Positions 1 through 11,690 are shown, counted from the stretch's first letter. The stretch: 64,000 bases of DNA from Megaustenia siamemsis (GCA_032433765.1 JAVIAB010000092.1:67651666-67715665), one strand, 5' to 3'. Made by a program: numbers and translations. The notes: generated by a model not told the origin, from the letters alone.

Positions 1-403
1 AAGGAAGGAAGGAAGGAAGGAAGGAAGGAAGGAAGGAAGGAAGGAAGGAAGGAAGGAAGGAAGGAAGGAAGGAAGGAAGGAAGGAAGGAAGGAAGGAAGG
101 AAGGAAGGAAGGAAGGAAGGAAGGAAGGAAGGAAGGAAGGAAGGAAGGAAGGAAGGAAGGAAGGAAGGAAGGAAGGAAGACAGGAAGACAGGAAGACAGG
201 AAGACAGGAAGACAGGAAGACAGGAAGACAGGAAGACAGGAAGGAAGACAGGAAGGAAGACAGGAAGGAAGACAGGAAGGAAGACAGGAAGGAAGACAGG
301 AAGGAAGACAGGAAGGAAGACAGGAAGGAAGACAGGAAGACAGGAGGGAAGGAAGACATGAGGGAAGGAAGAAGGGAAGACAGGAAGGAAGACAGGAAGG
401 AAG
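1..403. repeat. (GGAA)n microsatellite grading into (GGAAGACA)n
   Basis: About 178 bases of almost perfect AAGG tetranucleotide are followed by arrays in which every second or third GGAA carries an added GACA (first GGAAGACA units, then a GGAAGGAAGACA period). The array runs off the left edge, so its full length is unknown. One strand is wholly purine apart from the C of GACA. Confidence 0.97.
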
Positions 404-1250
404 TTATGATTTCTCATTATCTGATTACAACTAAGAAACAATAATTTTGTTAAATGAAAATGCATTGTGTATAATGACAAATAAAAACGAACGGAAATAA
501 ACACAAAAAGAAGAGGAAACAAATATGAGGATAAACAGAAAAAAATATACAAAAACATGAAACTCTCGATGATTAACAAATAAGAAGATTACAATACAAA
601 TGATAACTTGAACGAGCTAAATATGCCGCAAATGTCAAGTCATTAAGGCTGTGTTTCGTGAAGAAGAAATACCTAAAACCTGACAGAAAACTACTAAAAT
701 GAAAAGAAAGAAATAATCCCACAGTCGAAGAGATGAGGAAATGCAATTATTGATAGCGTGGTGCTACATTCTGACTGGAAGATATTAATAAACCGCATTA
801 ATAAATAAAAGAACAGAATACGCGTTGAGGCAACAAGTGCAACAGGTACAAAACATAATAAATTGTGTAGCATGATTCCAATATAATGAATAGATACTAC
901 ATTTGTAATTGCATTATTTAACCTATCTACCGAAGCTGCAAAAAATGTGCTTGAGATGATGTAGTGATGTTACACGCCTATAACAAGATCTAGAATTGGC
1001 TGGCCGATGTTATCTTGAGGTCTTACCTTCGAAAATTCTGCCACTTCGGTGAGGATTACACTCGATTTACCGGAGTGACACGAACATGGTAACTGCTCTG
1101 TACAGCTAAACTTTAATCCATTTCCTAACTTCAGATCTTTCCCTTAATAGTAAACCCTGCTAACATTGATTTCCTACATTTTAACCGACTTTAAATATCT
1201 AAAGTAAAATACGTGGTGAAAAATAGTTATCTCAAAGTGATAGGCTGATT
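404..1250. other. Unassigned AT-rich sequence
   Basis: No ORF above 60 codons, no RT motif and no repeat shared with the rest of the window was recognised here. It separates the left-edge microsatellite from the first SINE-1 copy. Confidence 0.6.
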
Positions 1251-1510
1251 GGGAGCCGCGATAGTTCAGTGGTTATTGAACTGGACTACAAAGGACAAGA
1301 GGTTGGGTTCAATCCCAACCGACGGCTTCCGAGTTCACTCAGCCTTAAATGGGTACCGGATTTTTTCTGGGAAAGTAAAGCGGCACAGCGTAATACCAAC
1401 CACATTACCCCAAAAATCCTGTGCTGAAAGTCTGTACAATTTATGGTCACTAATACCGTATTCCCTATACGCCACTTGGCGTGACGGGGGCTCTTTACTT
1501 TTTTTAATAA
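1251..1510 (+). mobile_element. SINE-1 copy a (tRNA-derived SINE)
   Basis: The head is tRNA-like. An A box reading TAGTTCAGTGG (TAGCTCAGTGG in other copies) is followed about 40 bases later by a B box reading GGTTCAATCCC. These are the internal RNA polymerase III promoter elements. A roughly 170-base body follows that is shared with every other SINE-1 copy in the window: a T-run after ACCGGA, then ACATTACCCC, then ACGCCACTTGGCGTGACGGG. It ends in CTTTACTTTTTTT. The flanks share only TGATTG, so the target duplication has decayed. SINEs do not encode proteins and depend on a LINE for mobilisation. Confidence 0.9.
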
Positions 1511-1590
1511 GTTGATTGTGGATAATCTATACCGAAAGAGCAACTCTTGTAGGATCATACTAGGAATACACAATACAATATAGAAGACAT

Positions 1591-1972
1591 TCATCACCAT
1601 CATCAAACACCGTGCTTGAAGTTCTAGGTGATCATGTCTTTCTACAGATGTTTATCAATTTTGTTCTTCAATTCTTACCAAATCAATCTCTTAGATTGTC
1701 TTGTATTGCGTATCCCTATTTACTTCTATCTCTTCCTCCCTCATTTTTTTGCCCAGCTACCACAATCCACTCCCCTCCCTCATTTTTTTGCCCAGCTACC
1801 ACAATCCACTCCCAACTGTTCCCTTTTCATGAGATGGCAGACAAAAATTATTCTTTTCTTGTGATGTAGGACACAATCTGCCTTTTGGCGTTGGCTTCTT
1901 TTAGAATGATTCCCCTACCCATGTTAGCTGCCATGGTATTCTCAACTCTTCTGTAAAACCAGAAAATAGTCA
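1591..1972 (-). mobile_element. LINE-A 3' end relic
   Basis: Read on the minus strand it matches the 3' end of the well-preserved LINE-A at 61929-63188: the AGAAGAGTTGAGAATACCATG region (RRI.RIPW motif) at the right, then the GACATGATCACCTA block and a (TGATGA)-type tail at the left. The coding frame is destroyed by indels. A 39-base perfect duplication (1735-1812) lies inside it. Confidence 0.7.
1735..1812. repeat. 39-bp perfect tandem duplication
   Basis: Positions 1735-1773 and 1774-1812 are identical, including a run of seven T. The duplication arose inside the LINE-A relic, so it postdates that insertion. Confidence 0.95.
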
Positions 1973-2311
1973 TAAATAGTGTGTTAAAGTATCACTGTTA
2001 CAATTAATCGCTCTTTTTCTCGGCCTCTCACTGCACGCTACGTCGTTCTTTCCTTCTCTAACAATTTCATTACTTTTATTTTACTCATAATAAAAAGATA
2101 TAAAACTGAGTTACTGGTGCTCACGTGTTGCGTTACCCAATTTAAAACAAAAACTGCTATTATTATTAACTTGTATTGCAAATTAAATAATAGTCATTTA
2201 TTGCTGTCTAATTACAGTTTTAAAACTGGTAATTAATAAACGGAAAAAACTAGAAGAGAGCTAAATAAGAATAAAAGAAGCATTTTCTCTCTCGCTCTCT
2301 CCCTATTCCTA

Positions 2312-2359
<48 letters not shown>

Positions 2360-2369
2360 AGATTTACCA

Positions 2370-2430
<61 letters not shown>

Positions 2431-3570
2431 TGTGTTACATGTGTGTGGAGAGAGATAATAAGGAGAAATAATAAGTGCAAAGAAAAATTATAAATTGGTG
2501 TATATTATAAGCAGATAACTGACTAGATAAACATTGTGTCAAATATTATAACTAGGATCAGGATGTTCAACTCTGCGCTCCATCGGTTCAGAATATCACA
2601 TTTTCCTCGCTATTGATTTGTGGTTTGCACCTACATTTACAGTGTTCATATAGGAAATTAATAGTCATACTAGATGCTTGTCTGTTTCTCATGCTCTGCT
2701 AATTTTGCTTGGTATTCTACATACAAATGCTGTAATGTTTCTCATTCAGCTATTAAGTTCGTTCTGTGAACTGCGTTTATTCTCTCAACGTTTGTCTTTT
2801 CTCTGAGCGTAACAGAGAGCATCATTACTTTTCAAACTTGATGATGTTTTCCCCCTAAAAATCTGCTGACCGATAGACTATATTATTGGGGCGATGTAAA
2901 GAGAGTCAACTGACAGTAACGCGAAAGACAATCAGGACGAGCGGAATGGAAAACACTTTCAGGCTGAGTCTGACATCAGAAGTCTCCGGAAGTAATTAAA
3001 TGAAACTACGAGATGGTGTTGGCTTTTATCGAGTCGATAGTTATTACTATAAAGTGGTGATGACATTGTTTAGCAGCCAGTACACAACAGTTCTCCAATG
3101 GCGGAATATATCAGTAAAATCACAACATCCACACTGTTGCCCAATATAAAAAACTGTAAAGGATGTCTCGTAACATATAATGTCGTTGGGGGCCACGGCA
3201 TTTAGAAGTATGGGGTGTCAATTCGTTACCTCGTTTCTACGACCTTCACCAACTCAGTGAGACAGGTATTCATGTTTTTTTTAGCTCTGTCGACTGGCGA
3301 ATAAAACTATTTTGCCGTCAAACAAGTGCACCAAGCTACTGACTCTCTACAAATTCTACACCACTCTGAAGGACTGACTTACTCTCAAAACAAAAGCACT
3401 AGACTGTGCTATCTACTCAGACAAACTGAAACAGACAACACAATTTATTTTGTTTTTCGATGAATGCATTTTATTTAAACAACTGGAATGATCACAGGAT
3501 AGTAAAATGCATTCCAGGGCTTATTCTGACCACTAAGCCTAGCTATCTACTTACAAAAACAACTAACAAT
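1973..3570. other. Unassigned sequence with (CT)n and (AT)n tracts
   Basis: Contains an imperfect (CT)n tract at about 2281-2358 followed directly by an (AT)n tract at about 2370-2429. The rest shows no long ORF, RT motif or repeat shared with other parts of the window. Confidence 0.6.
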
Positions 3571-4410
3571 ATGAGTGTAAGTGAATTGTCTGAATAAAGT
3601 GTACTGTGTGATGTAGATGAATGTAAGTGAATTGTCTGAATAAAGTGTACTGTGTGGTGTAGATGAATGTAAGTGAATTGTCTGAATAAAGTGTACTGTG
3701 TGGTGCAGATGAATGTAAGTGAATTGTCTGAATAAAGTGTACTGTGTGGTGTAGATGAATGTAAGTGAATTGTCTGAATAAAGTGTACTGTGTGATGTAG
3801 ATGAATGTAAGTGAATTGTCTGAATAAAGTGTACTGTGTGATGTAGATGAATGTAAGTGAATTGTCTGAATAAAGTGTACTGTGTGATGTAGATGAATGT
3901 AAGTGAATTGTCTGAATAAAGTGTACTGTGTGATGTAGATGAATGTAAGTGAATTGTCTGAATAAAGTGTACTGTGTGATGTAGATGAATGTAAGTGAAT
4001 TGTCTGAATAAAGTGTACTGTGTGGTGTAGATGAATGTAAGTGAATTGTCTGAATAAAGTGTACTGTGTGGTGTAGATGAATGTAAGTGAATTGTCTGAA
4101 TAAAGTGTACTGTGTGGTGTAGATGAATGTAAGTGAATTGTCTGAATAAAGTGTACTGTGTGGTGCAGATGAATGTAAGTGAATTGTCTGAATAAAGTGT
4201 ACTGTGTGGTGCAGATGAATGTAAGTGAATTGTCTGAATAAAGTGTACTGTGTGGTGTAGATAAATGTAAGTGAATTGTCTGAAGAAAGTGTATTGTGTG
4301 GTGTAGATGAATGTAAGTGAATTGTCTGAATAAAGTGTACTGTGTGGTGTAGATGAATGTAAGTGAATTGTCTGAATAAAGTGTACTGTGTGGTGTAGAT
4401 GAATGTAGGT
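3571..4410 (+). repeat. 46-bp minisatellite, 18 units
   Basis: GTAAGTGAATTG recurs at exact 46-base steps from 3577 to 4359, and a partial unit begins at 4405. There is no indel in the whole array. Units differ only by a few substitutions (GTGATG/GTGGTG, TAGATG/CAGATG). One unit at 4267 has GAAGAAAG where the others have GAATAAAG. Each regular unit carries GTAAGT, then AATAAA, then a GT-rich stretch. Perfect phase implies recent expansion. Confidence 0.97.
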
Positions 4411-6369
4411 GTTACATAAAATGAAGAACAGTGGATGTTGACGATAAAATCACAGTGTTACTCTGTACATTTGGCGCTGACCCACAAAGAACTGGAAACC
4501 ACATGTACACTGTAAATTACCCGAGAAAACTGGTGTGTAGATACTGAGAAAAAAAATATATAACAGATTTTAAGTAGCCAAGTAGTAGTTTTTAGATGAG
4601 TATCGGACAAGTAGATAGAACGTGTCATACAGAAAATAGGAAAGTGAACTTTAAATACATAATCAAGATAAAGACAAGATAGCTTATTTAATATTAAATG
4701 TGTAAACTGAGACATCTCTCCTGTCGTGATTTAGTAAAATAGTTGTGATGTAAAACGTTGGAAACGTAGACATAGTTGCAGAATATAGGAATTTCTTCCA
4801 TCAGCAAGTTGCATCGCTCCATCGATAGGAAAGTAAGTAAACTCTGCAATGTTGATATTATCAGAGAGAACAAGAAATCTACAATTCTACGTAACATGAC
4901 GACTGACATAGCAGGCTGGAGGGATCGTGTTTCTGCCCGTACAAGTAGCCGCAAAGCATGTATTGATCACTAGCTGATCGTTGTCTATAGTAAGAAGAAT
5001 ATGTGAAAAATATAATAATTATATGAAGTTCCATTTTCCACTTCAACTGTGTCTGAATTTTTATAATCGATGTCTATTTTACAAGATACAAACAAGGAAA
5101 AACACACATAGCCGCACCATTAAGTGTATTATTATTGTTTTATGTTATAGGCGCTCATGTGTATATGTGCGATAGTGCATATCTAAGTGCGTGTGTATGT
5201 CCGGACATGTAAAACCCCTAGCGCGTTTACTAAGTGACGATATCACTGGATGACGGCCTTTATTCCAAAATGCTCAGCTAACCATCGATTCAGATGTTGG
5301 AATCCAAGAAATGGATTTGCCGTAATACACATTCAAATAATTTGTTTTCTTAAAAAAAAATAAAATGTTCATAATTTTACAACGCCGATGACACTACTGC
5401 TTTGAAGTTTTGTTCACATAGCAATTTACTAAACATTCAGGTGTATGGATGATTTTAAAGAAAAGCGGAAGCTTTGGCACTCTCATGTTGTTGTTTTTTT
5501 TCAACTTCAAACTGCAAATATCTCTACTTCGTCTATTGCTAATTATAAAAGATTTCATAAAAAAATAAAAGATATGAAAGCCAAAGACACAAAAAGCGAA
5601 AATAGCCGAGAATGAGTTCGCAAATCGCCGTCACGCAGCAATAATCAAAAGTATATTTGATTTGAAAGTAGATTTGTCTAAATGCTCACAGAGAAAATAC
5701 ATTAGAAGATTGGACTAAAAATGGAACAGTAAACAATCTAGGTCACAAGTAAAAAATGAATGGCTTAGAAAAACGAATCAGTGTCAGCAGTGTCTCACCG
5801 ATCCCTGGATTTACGGGAAAAAGAATAATAATGAATAGGAAATAAATTAATCACAAGAGCAATAACTTAAAATGAATTGAATTATTTCAAGTGAAGAAAG
5901 TTCACAAAAGTATTCTATATAATATAAGAAAACGTATATAATTGTAAAGGAATGCAAGTAAATGTCTGAATATGAAAATAAAGTAAAAGGAGCTATTTTG
6001 TGCAGCCTCTCCAGAACCAAGCTAAAAACAAATGGGTACCCGGCCCTCTTAGGTTGAGGAATGTACTAAAAGCTAGAAAGAGAACTAACCCATTTACCTT
6101 CGTTTGATGTGCTCTAATGCGGACATTAAATATTATGCGGCCCTCATTTCTCTCAGATTACACCACTCCACTCCCTCCGTTTGATTAAAAAAGAAAAGGC
6201 TAATCCCCTGACAATCTTTTCATAGTCAGTGGTCTACTACCTTTCTATTTCTTTAGTTCACCAGTCTAACCCTATTTGTCGACCTACATTCAATGCCTAA
6301 AATATATTTTTATTCTTTTTTTTCTAAACGGCGTTTTTATTTTTAATAACAAGGTACAATATCTTGAAT
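4411..6369. other. Unassigned AT-rich sequence
   Basis: Only short ORFs (the longest about 86 codons, overlapping on both strands around 4460-5175) with no recognisable domain. I see no RT motifs or dispersed repeat family. The stretch around 6000-6250 looks repeat-like in composition, but I have no second copy to compare. Confidence 0.5.
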
Positions 6370-6665
6370 AACCTATACGTGTACCCCGACATGATTTAGT
6401 TCACCTAATGGTTAATTTATCTATTTATACATTCTGCCAACTGTATTTTTTTATCTGTTCTCATCCATTTCTTCTTTCATTTTTCCATTTGTCATAATAT
6501 ATTCCAGCTGATCAGTTTTCATTACATGAGCCAACAAATGCTGATTGTTTCCTCCTGAACATGAGCTTTTATATTTTCCTTGGCATTTTAGAACACCCCC
6601 ACAACATTTTTTAAGCCTTCTACGGTATTCTCAACGTTCCTCATGAAAAACAAATATATGTGCCT
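6370..6665 (-). mobile_element. LINE-A relic, heavily decayed
   Basis: The minus-strand translation retains the LINE-A order: a remnant of the RRILRIPW block near 6640, then HVMKTDQLEYIMTNGK near 6500, which corresponds to HVMRREQLEYIVTTG in the intact copy at 61929-63188. Several frameshifts separate the pieces. Confidence 0.6.
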
Positions 6666-7375
6666 CCAACTATGTGCTTACAGTTTGCCATCATTACACA
6701 ATGTGTTCTATTTTATTCGAACAATTGAGTCGACTTTTTTCAGCGCAGAAATAAAACCGGGTAGTTCTCTGTAGAAGAAGAAATATAAAAACTGAGTCTA
6801 TCTTTGTCTAGGGCACTCAACAGAAATTCGGGGCGTCAGGACTATACCAGACTGCTTACGCCAGTGAAGGTGAACCAGAACTATTTAGGTCCTGCTCTAC
6901 CTTTTAGCGGTGCCTCTAGAAACAGACTCACTAGTATGGTAAAGTGGGCTGGCACCACACGATGAAGGCAACTAGGTACTCACAATCACCACACCACAGT
7001 GCACCTACGAGCGACTAACATCCCTTTCGCGACTAACATCCCTTTCTAAGGGCGGACGAAAAAAATTGATTTTTTTCCACTCTTAGTTATCGGGTGAATA
7101 AAATGAATGAAAAAAAAAACAGAATACAATGATATATTGATGCTTGCAACATTGCGTGTGAATAATCATAACAACACTAATTTTAAGTATGTGTTATCAC
7201 TTTGGCATCTGTCTATAACAGCATTGACGGCCAAAACGTGAAACTGCGTACAATAACTCATACATGTCAACTTACACCCTTCTCCATTTGAACGCGGTGG
7301 CCCTGGTAAAAGACTAATCAATCTCGCTATGAAAGTAGATTTTGAAGCGGGGAGGCAAATTCAGTACCCAAAAAT
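6666..7375. other. Unassigned sequence with an 18-bp tandem duplication
   Basis: An exact 18-base duplication (7011-7028 and 7029-7046) is the only structure I can support. No coding region recognised. Confidence 0.55.
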
Positions 7376-7480
7376 GTCGTGCTAAGTCGGATGTGTTGTG
7401 CTCATAGAGGTAGAAATAACACCTCCCTGTAAAACACGACACGACACAACAAAGCATATTTAACGTACTTTTAAAAAGGT
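7376..7480 (+). repeat. Short dispersed element, second copy of the 144-bp insert
   Basis: Starts GTGCTAAGTCGGATGTGTTG and ends near TTTAACGTACTTTTAAAA. The same two ends, with a diverged middle, are found in the insert at 14281-14424. No target duplication is visible at this copy. Confidence 0.55.
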
Positions 7481-9051
7481 GAAAGAACTTTAAAAAGGTG
7501 AAAGATACAGAATTATATCTTGAATCGCAGAAGAAAATGATAATTAACACCGAGTGCTGTGAACAGAACATCGGAAAGGATCTTCAATAAATATCAATTG
7601 CTCAAAGTTTACATTAATACAAGACAATATAACCAAACTCCTGAACTGTTCTAGAGTCTGTTTAAACTGAACTTGTCACCGTTTCCGGTCAAATTCAATA
7701 AACTCGTTAATGTGACCTTGTTTTAAACACGCTGCCATGTCTTGGATTTTTGCTGAGCTGTTTCAGCAATCAATGCTGTCTAAAGCTCCATTTTTCAACG
7801 TAATTTTCTTATTGGTGCAGATACTCGGTAAAGAGCTCTATGTGCAAAGCAAAATGTCAACACTGCCAATAGTGGTGAACTCTATATGCAGAGCACTGCA
7901 ACAGGAGACAATCTGATTATCAGTAGTGTACACCGTCGAACAAGTGTTGCAGCCGTGTAGCTACTTCTCCTTACCATCAGTACATAGTATGCTGTCATAG
8001 TTAAACAAGCGTAATGCAATATTATTTATTACGCGGTTAATGAGTTGTCATCTCTGAACCTATGGACTGTGCTAACAAAAACTGTTCACATAATTGAATG
8101 TAATGACTGTATTAAATTAACGGCACAGTTTAACATGGCGACATACATGTAATTGCCCTAACTCACCGTCGCAGGCACGCATATTGTAATCGACAAACAC
8201 CTTCAGTACGAGGTACACTGTCAATAGCAACTGTAAGCAATAACAACATAAACCTTTTTGTCATTTGACAAAATAAATTATCCTAATTTATTTATTTATG
8301 CTTCAGATCTTTTCCATCTTTGCTATTAGAGCTCTGTGTATTTTTTTCTTCTTCGAGTATTCAAAGCTTCACCTACTATTTTAGTTGCTAGTATACCACA
8401 CTAATGAATTACATTTCCTACTATAAACATTTGGAAAGAAACAAACAAACAATCTAATAAACAAACATTCTAATAAACAAACAAACAACCATGTTACGCC
8501 TTGAGTGTGTCGCTTATGAAATAAGGGTGTTAATGCCTATGTATTTGCATTGTTTACCGTCTGTATATTTTGGATAACGTGGTAAGCACTACTCTAGACC
8601 GCCTTTCTTTCTCAGGATAACTATTCTCGACACAAATTTAAGATTGGGTCAAATTATGGAGGTCGACCGATCGATCAAGGATATGTGCCCGATCTTTTGT
8701 TCACAGTAAATCAAATAAATGCACTCACTAGCCACCGCTCTACCAGTTTGGAATATTTAGAATTAATCCGTTTTCCTCCCCACCTCCTTTAATATGTTTC
8801 TTTTCTTGACCATGGATCAACAAAAAAGTCGGTGGTCATCATGTAATATAGAGTCGTGTGCAGCAATAGCAAAACTCATTATTTTTCTCGTTCCGGGATT
8901 ATCGCAGAGTGCCAAGTTAAGTCAACACTTTGCTTCTCTGTCGCTGTAGTCCTCCGTCAGGTTGTGACTGGTATGCGGTTGGCATCCAGAGATTGTCGAT
9001 CACTGCACACAGTATCTTTACTACAAATCAAATTTGAAGCCATTACCATTT
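7481..9051. other. Unassigned sequence
   Basis: No ORF over 70 codons with a recognisable domain, and no shared repeat. A short (AAAC)n-like stretch lies at about 8440-8490. Confidence 0.55.
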
Positions 9052-9482
9052 GGAGGACGTGAAATTCCAGTCAATATGGTGGATAGGTGGCAGGTACCAT
9101 TGAAGGCTATGTATTAAAAGTGTTCCTTTTTGCAGTTTCCTCATATTCCAAGTCTGGCTTGTTGCAGGAGCTACTGCGTTAAGTGCTCTGTGCTCATCGT
9201 GAGCTGTTTATCTCATCCGTTTTGATCATGTTTCGATATTCCCTTTGTTTACGATGAATGATGATATCGTATGCAAGGAACAGTTGGTGGTGTTCACTTT
9301 CTGTGCGGTTTCGCCTTATGTCTTTTGGCGTGTGCTGAGAACGCTATGATGGGGACAACAGTTACCTTTCTTTGTTTGGGAGATGAGTTATAAATTAGAA
9401 TGATTCTACTTGCACGGGCGGTTGAGCAATTATGGATTTTAATTCGTTTGCAGTGATACCGGGGCCTTCCATACCATAACAA
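9052..9482 (+). repeat. D430 dispersed element, copy A
   Basis: One of four copies (also 32954, 39257, 53241) of a roughly 430-base sequence running from GGAGGACGTGA to GTGATACCGGGGCCTTCCATA. All share the blocks TTCGCCTTATGTCTTTTGGC and GCACGGGCGGTTGAGCAATT or close variants. No RT domain or Pol III promoter boxes were found. A 62-codon antisense ORF at 9294-9482 is also partly open in copies C and D, but its ends differ, so it is not treated as a gene. Confidence 0.85.
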
Positions 9483-9894
9483 TGCTTATCTTTCGCCTCT
9501 TATATGAAGTCCACCCCTTGAGAGCGTTTATGCTTGTTTGTGGATCTAGATGGAGCATATGACTTTTCCAGCTCCAGCAATAGCCTGTTAATTATCACTG
9601 TGTACATTATCTTGGTCGCCTTCTTTTTATGCGCAAGTGTAAAGTTCTCTAGACAGTTCACTAATAAAGCTAAGTGTTCCTTAGTGCGATTCTTCTAAGT
9701 CCGGCGGTTTCTACAATACCGGCCTTAAATCAATGTAGTTTCCACGACATTTTCTTTTTTCATGGAAATTGCAGTCTATATAAAACAAAGAAGATATAAC
9801 CTGCGGGTGAGCGGATCGTGCCTCGTCAAGTAGAATGTTAAAAACTCAAGACAGCAACATGAACGTATTTTGTTGACTAAAATATGAGTAGTAC
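9483..9894. other. Unassigned sequence between D430 and a LINE relic
   Basis: No motif I can name with confidence. The minus strand may hold a very decayed RT fragment around 9540-9660, but no diagnostic residue block survives. Confidence 0.4.
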
Positions 9895-10640
9895 TGAATC
9901 TTCTTCGTTAAGCTGAAAACCCCTGAAAAGGGGTTCTGAAAAAAACAGAGGATGTACAGACACTCTATTCACCTTGAAAAATCTAGCAGAAAATACGACA
10001 GATCACAATCAAAATGTGTACCTGGCTTTCATTGACTGGGAAAAAAGAATTCGACCGAGTATACAGAGAACGTCGTTAGCTGTAAATATAAGGTTGTGAT
10101 TTGTCATGATTAGTCCAGGCAATTTAAGAAGGTAGTTTGCCATTCCTTTCCTTCTTGGCAGTGACTGTACTAGTCCGAGATCGCAGCCATTGTCTCTAAA
10201 CATGAGATCCTCTGCCTGCCATCGCGGGGTGGGGACCATAACCGGCACTACTTGTCGGCTGCTCCCACATCACCATCCATCATCAAAAAGGGAGCTCTTA
10301 AAAAACATCAGAAAGAAGCAATCAACATTTTTCGGGCACATCATGAGAAGAGGAAAGTTGGAATACTTGGTTACAACTGGCAAAGTAGAAGGAAAGAGAG
10401 ATGACGGGCGACAAAGAGAGAAAATACTGGATAGCTTGGTGTCATGGCATGGAAAACAGTCAACAACAGAACTGCTACGATGCACTGTAGATAGAAGATT
10501 GTGGAGGGACATGATCGCCTACGCAAACCGGTATGGCACATGATGATGATACAGAGAACAATGTGGGAGATACTAACAACATACGGATTAAGCCAACATG
10601 TAAACAACCTAATTAAAGGTCACGTTATCCTGTTGTTTTC
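9895..10640 (+). mobile_element. LINE-I RT-domain relic, split by a LINE-A insertion
   Basis: The plus-strand translation gives TDTLFTLKNLAEN and then VYLAFIDWEKKEFDRVYRE, an RT palm motif A (F-I-D-x-x-K-x-F-D) with one extra codon. After the insertion at 10072-10548 the frame resumes with YRENNVGD and matter resembling LTTYGLSQHVNNLIK. Only about 260 bases of the host LINE remain. It is a different family from LINE-A, whose motif A is CFIDYTKAFD. Confidence 0.75.
10072..10548 (+). mobile_element. Composite LINE-A insertion (unrelated 5' part plus LINE-A 3' end)
   Basis: Bounded by an exact 11-base target duplication ATACAGAGAAC (10061-10071 and 10549-10559). The right part, from about 10279, is a LINE-A 3' end: an open frame from 10280 covers KKQSTFFGHIMRRGKLEYL, then REKILDSLVSWHGK, and it ends at YANRYGT followed by a TGATGATGAT tail. 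The left 200 bases do not match LINE-A in either orientation by eye. They contain TGGCAGGCAGAGGATCTCAT-type sequence on the minus strand. Confidence 0.8.
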
Positions 10641-11403
10641 AGACATTTCTTAACATACATGAAAAGAGAATTCGAAATGGGTATATCTCAAATATACTGT
10701 TTGGACTTCCATTTACATTTTGGGAGTAATGAGCTGTGAATGGATCCACAATTGTTAAAATTGTCTTATCAAATTAAATTATCTTGCAAACTATTTTTTT
10801 TTCCTAGTACGTATTAGTAGCAATGGACTAATAATGTAATGTCTTCTGATTACTAGAGCTTCAAATATTATGAACGTTGTCTTATTTACATAAGATTTAA
10901 GAACGTCTGTTGCTTTCCTTTCCGTCTGTGACGGTCATTCTCTTTGTTTGTTTCTCATTAATATCATATCTTGAGACAGTTATGATCAATTACTGATATG
11001 ATTAAATTATGACCGTCCTGACAATGGTTTCATGTTTGCTCAAAGACCACCGAAACGTGTCGGTTCACCTGCTAACTGTCACGACTATCACGTCTAATAG
11101 AAGCATGATTAGCTTATTCAAAATATTTACCTGATATTTATGTAGGTGTCATTACGACAGTGTAGCTTAGAAACAATAATGCACAAAAGAGGCAAATACA
11201 AGTTCAGATATCAATAACTGCATGACAACCACTATCGGTCTTCATAAATTACTATTGACTAGTATCTATTATGGATATTTATGAATTTCAATATGTTCAC
11301 CACTAGGTCTATTATATTAACATACAAATTTTAAAATATTCTTTACATTGAAAACAGTTAGCGTGTTTTAAAAAAATGGTAAGGTAAACATTGTAACCAC
11401 TAA

Positions 11404-11406
<3 letters not shown>
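10641..11406. other. Unassigned AT-rich sequence
   Basis: No long ORF, no RT motif and no repeat shared with other parts of the window. It ends at an (AT)n tract at 11407-11437 that abuts SINE-1 copy b. Confidence 0.55.
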
Positions 11407-11437
<31 letters not shown>

Positions 11438-11439
<2 letters not shown>

Positions 11440-11690
11440 GGCGCCGCGATAGCTCAGTGGTTAGTGAACTGGACTACAAAGTACAAGGGGTAGGGTTCGA
11501 TCCCAACCGACGGCTTCCGGGTTCACCCAGCCTTAAAATGGGTACCGGATTTTTTTCTGGGAAAGTAAAGCAGCACGGACGCAATACCGACCACATTACC
11601 CCAAAAATCTGAAGGTCTGTATAGTATAAGGTCACTAACACCATATTTCCCTATTTCCCACTTATCGTGACGGGGGTACTTTACTTTATA
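11438..11690 (+). mobile_element. SINE-1 copy b
   Basis: Well-preserved A box TAGCTCAGTGG and B box GGTTCGATCCC, the internal T7 run, and the conserved body ending GTACTTTACTTT. It sits in an (AT)n microsatellite: ATATAT lies on both sides, so a target duplication cannot be told apart from the microsatellite. About 12 bases are missing just after ACCCCAAAAATC compared with the other copies. Confidence 0.92.

Noticed and set aside
3571..4410. CRISPR-like direct repeats
   Set aside because: The 46-bp units are contiguous with no unique spacers. The 34-bp and 27-bp arrays likewise are tandem minisatellites.
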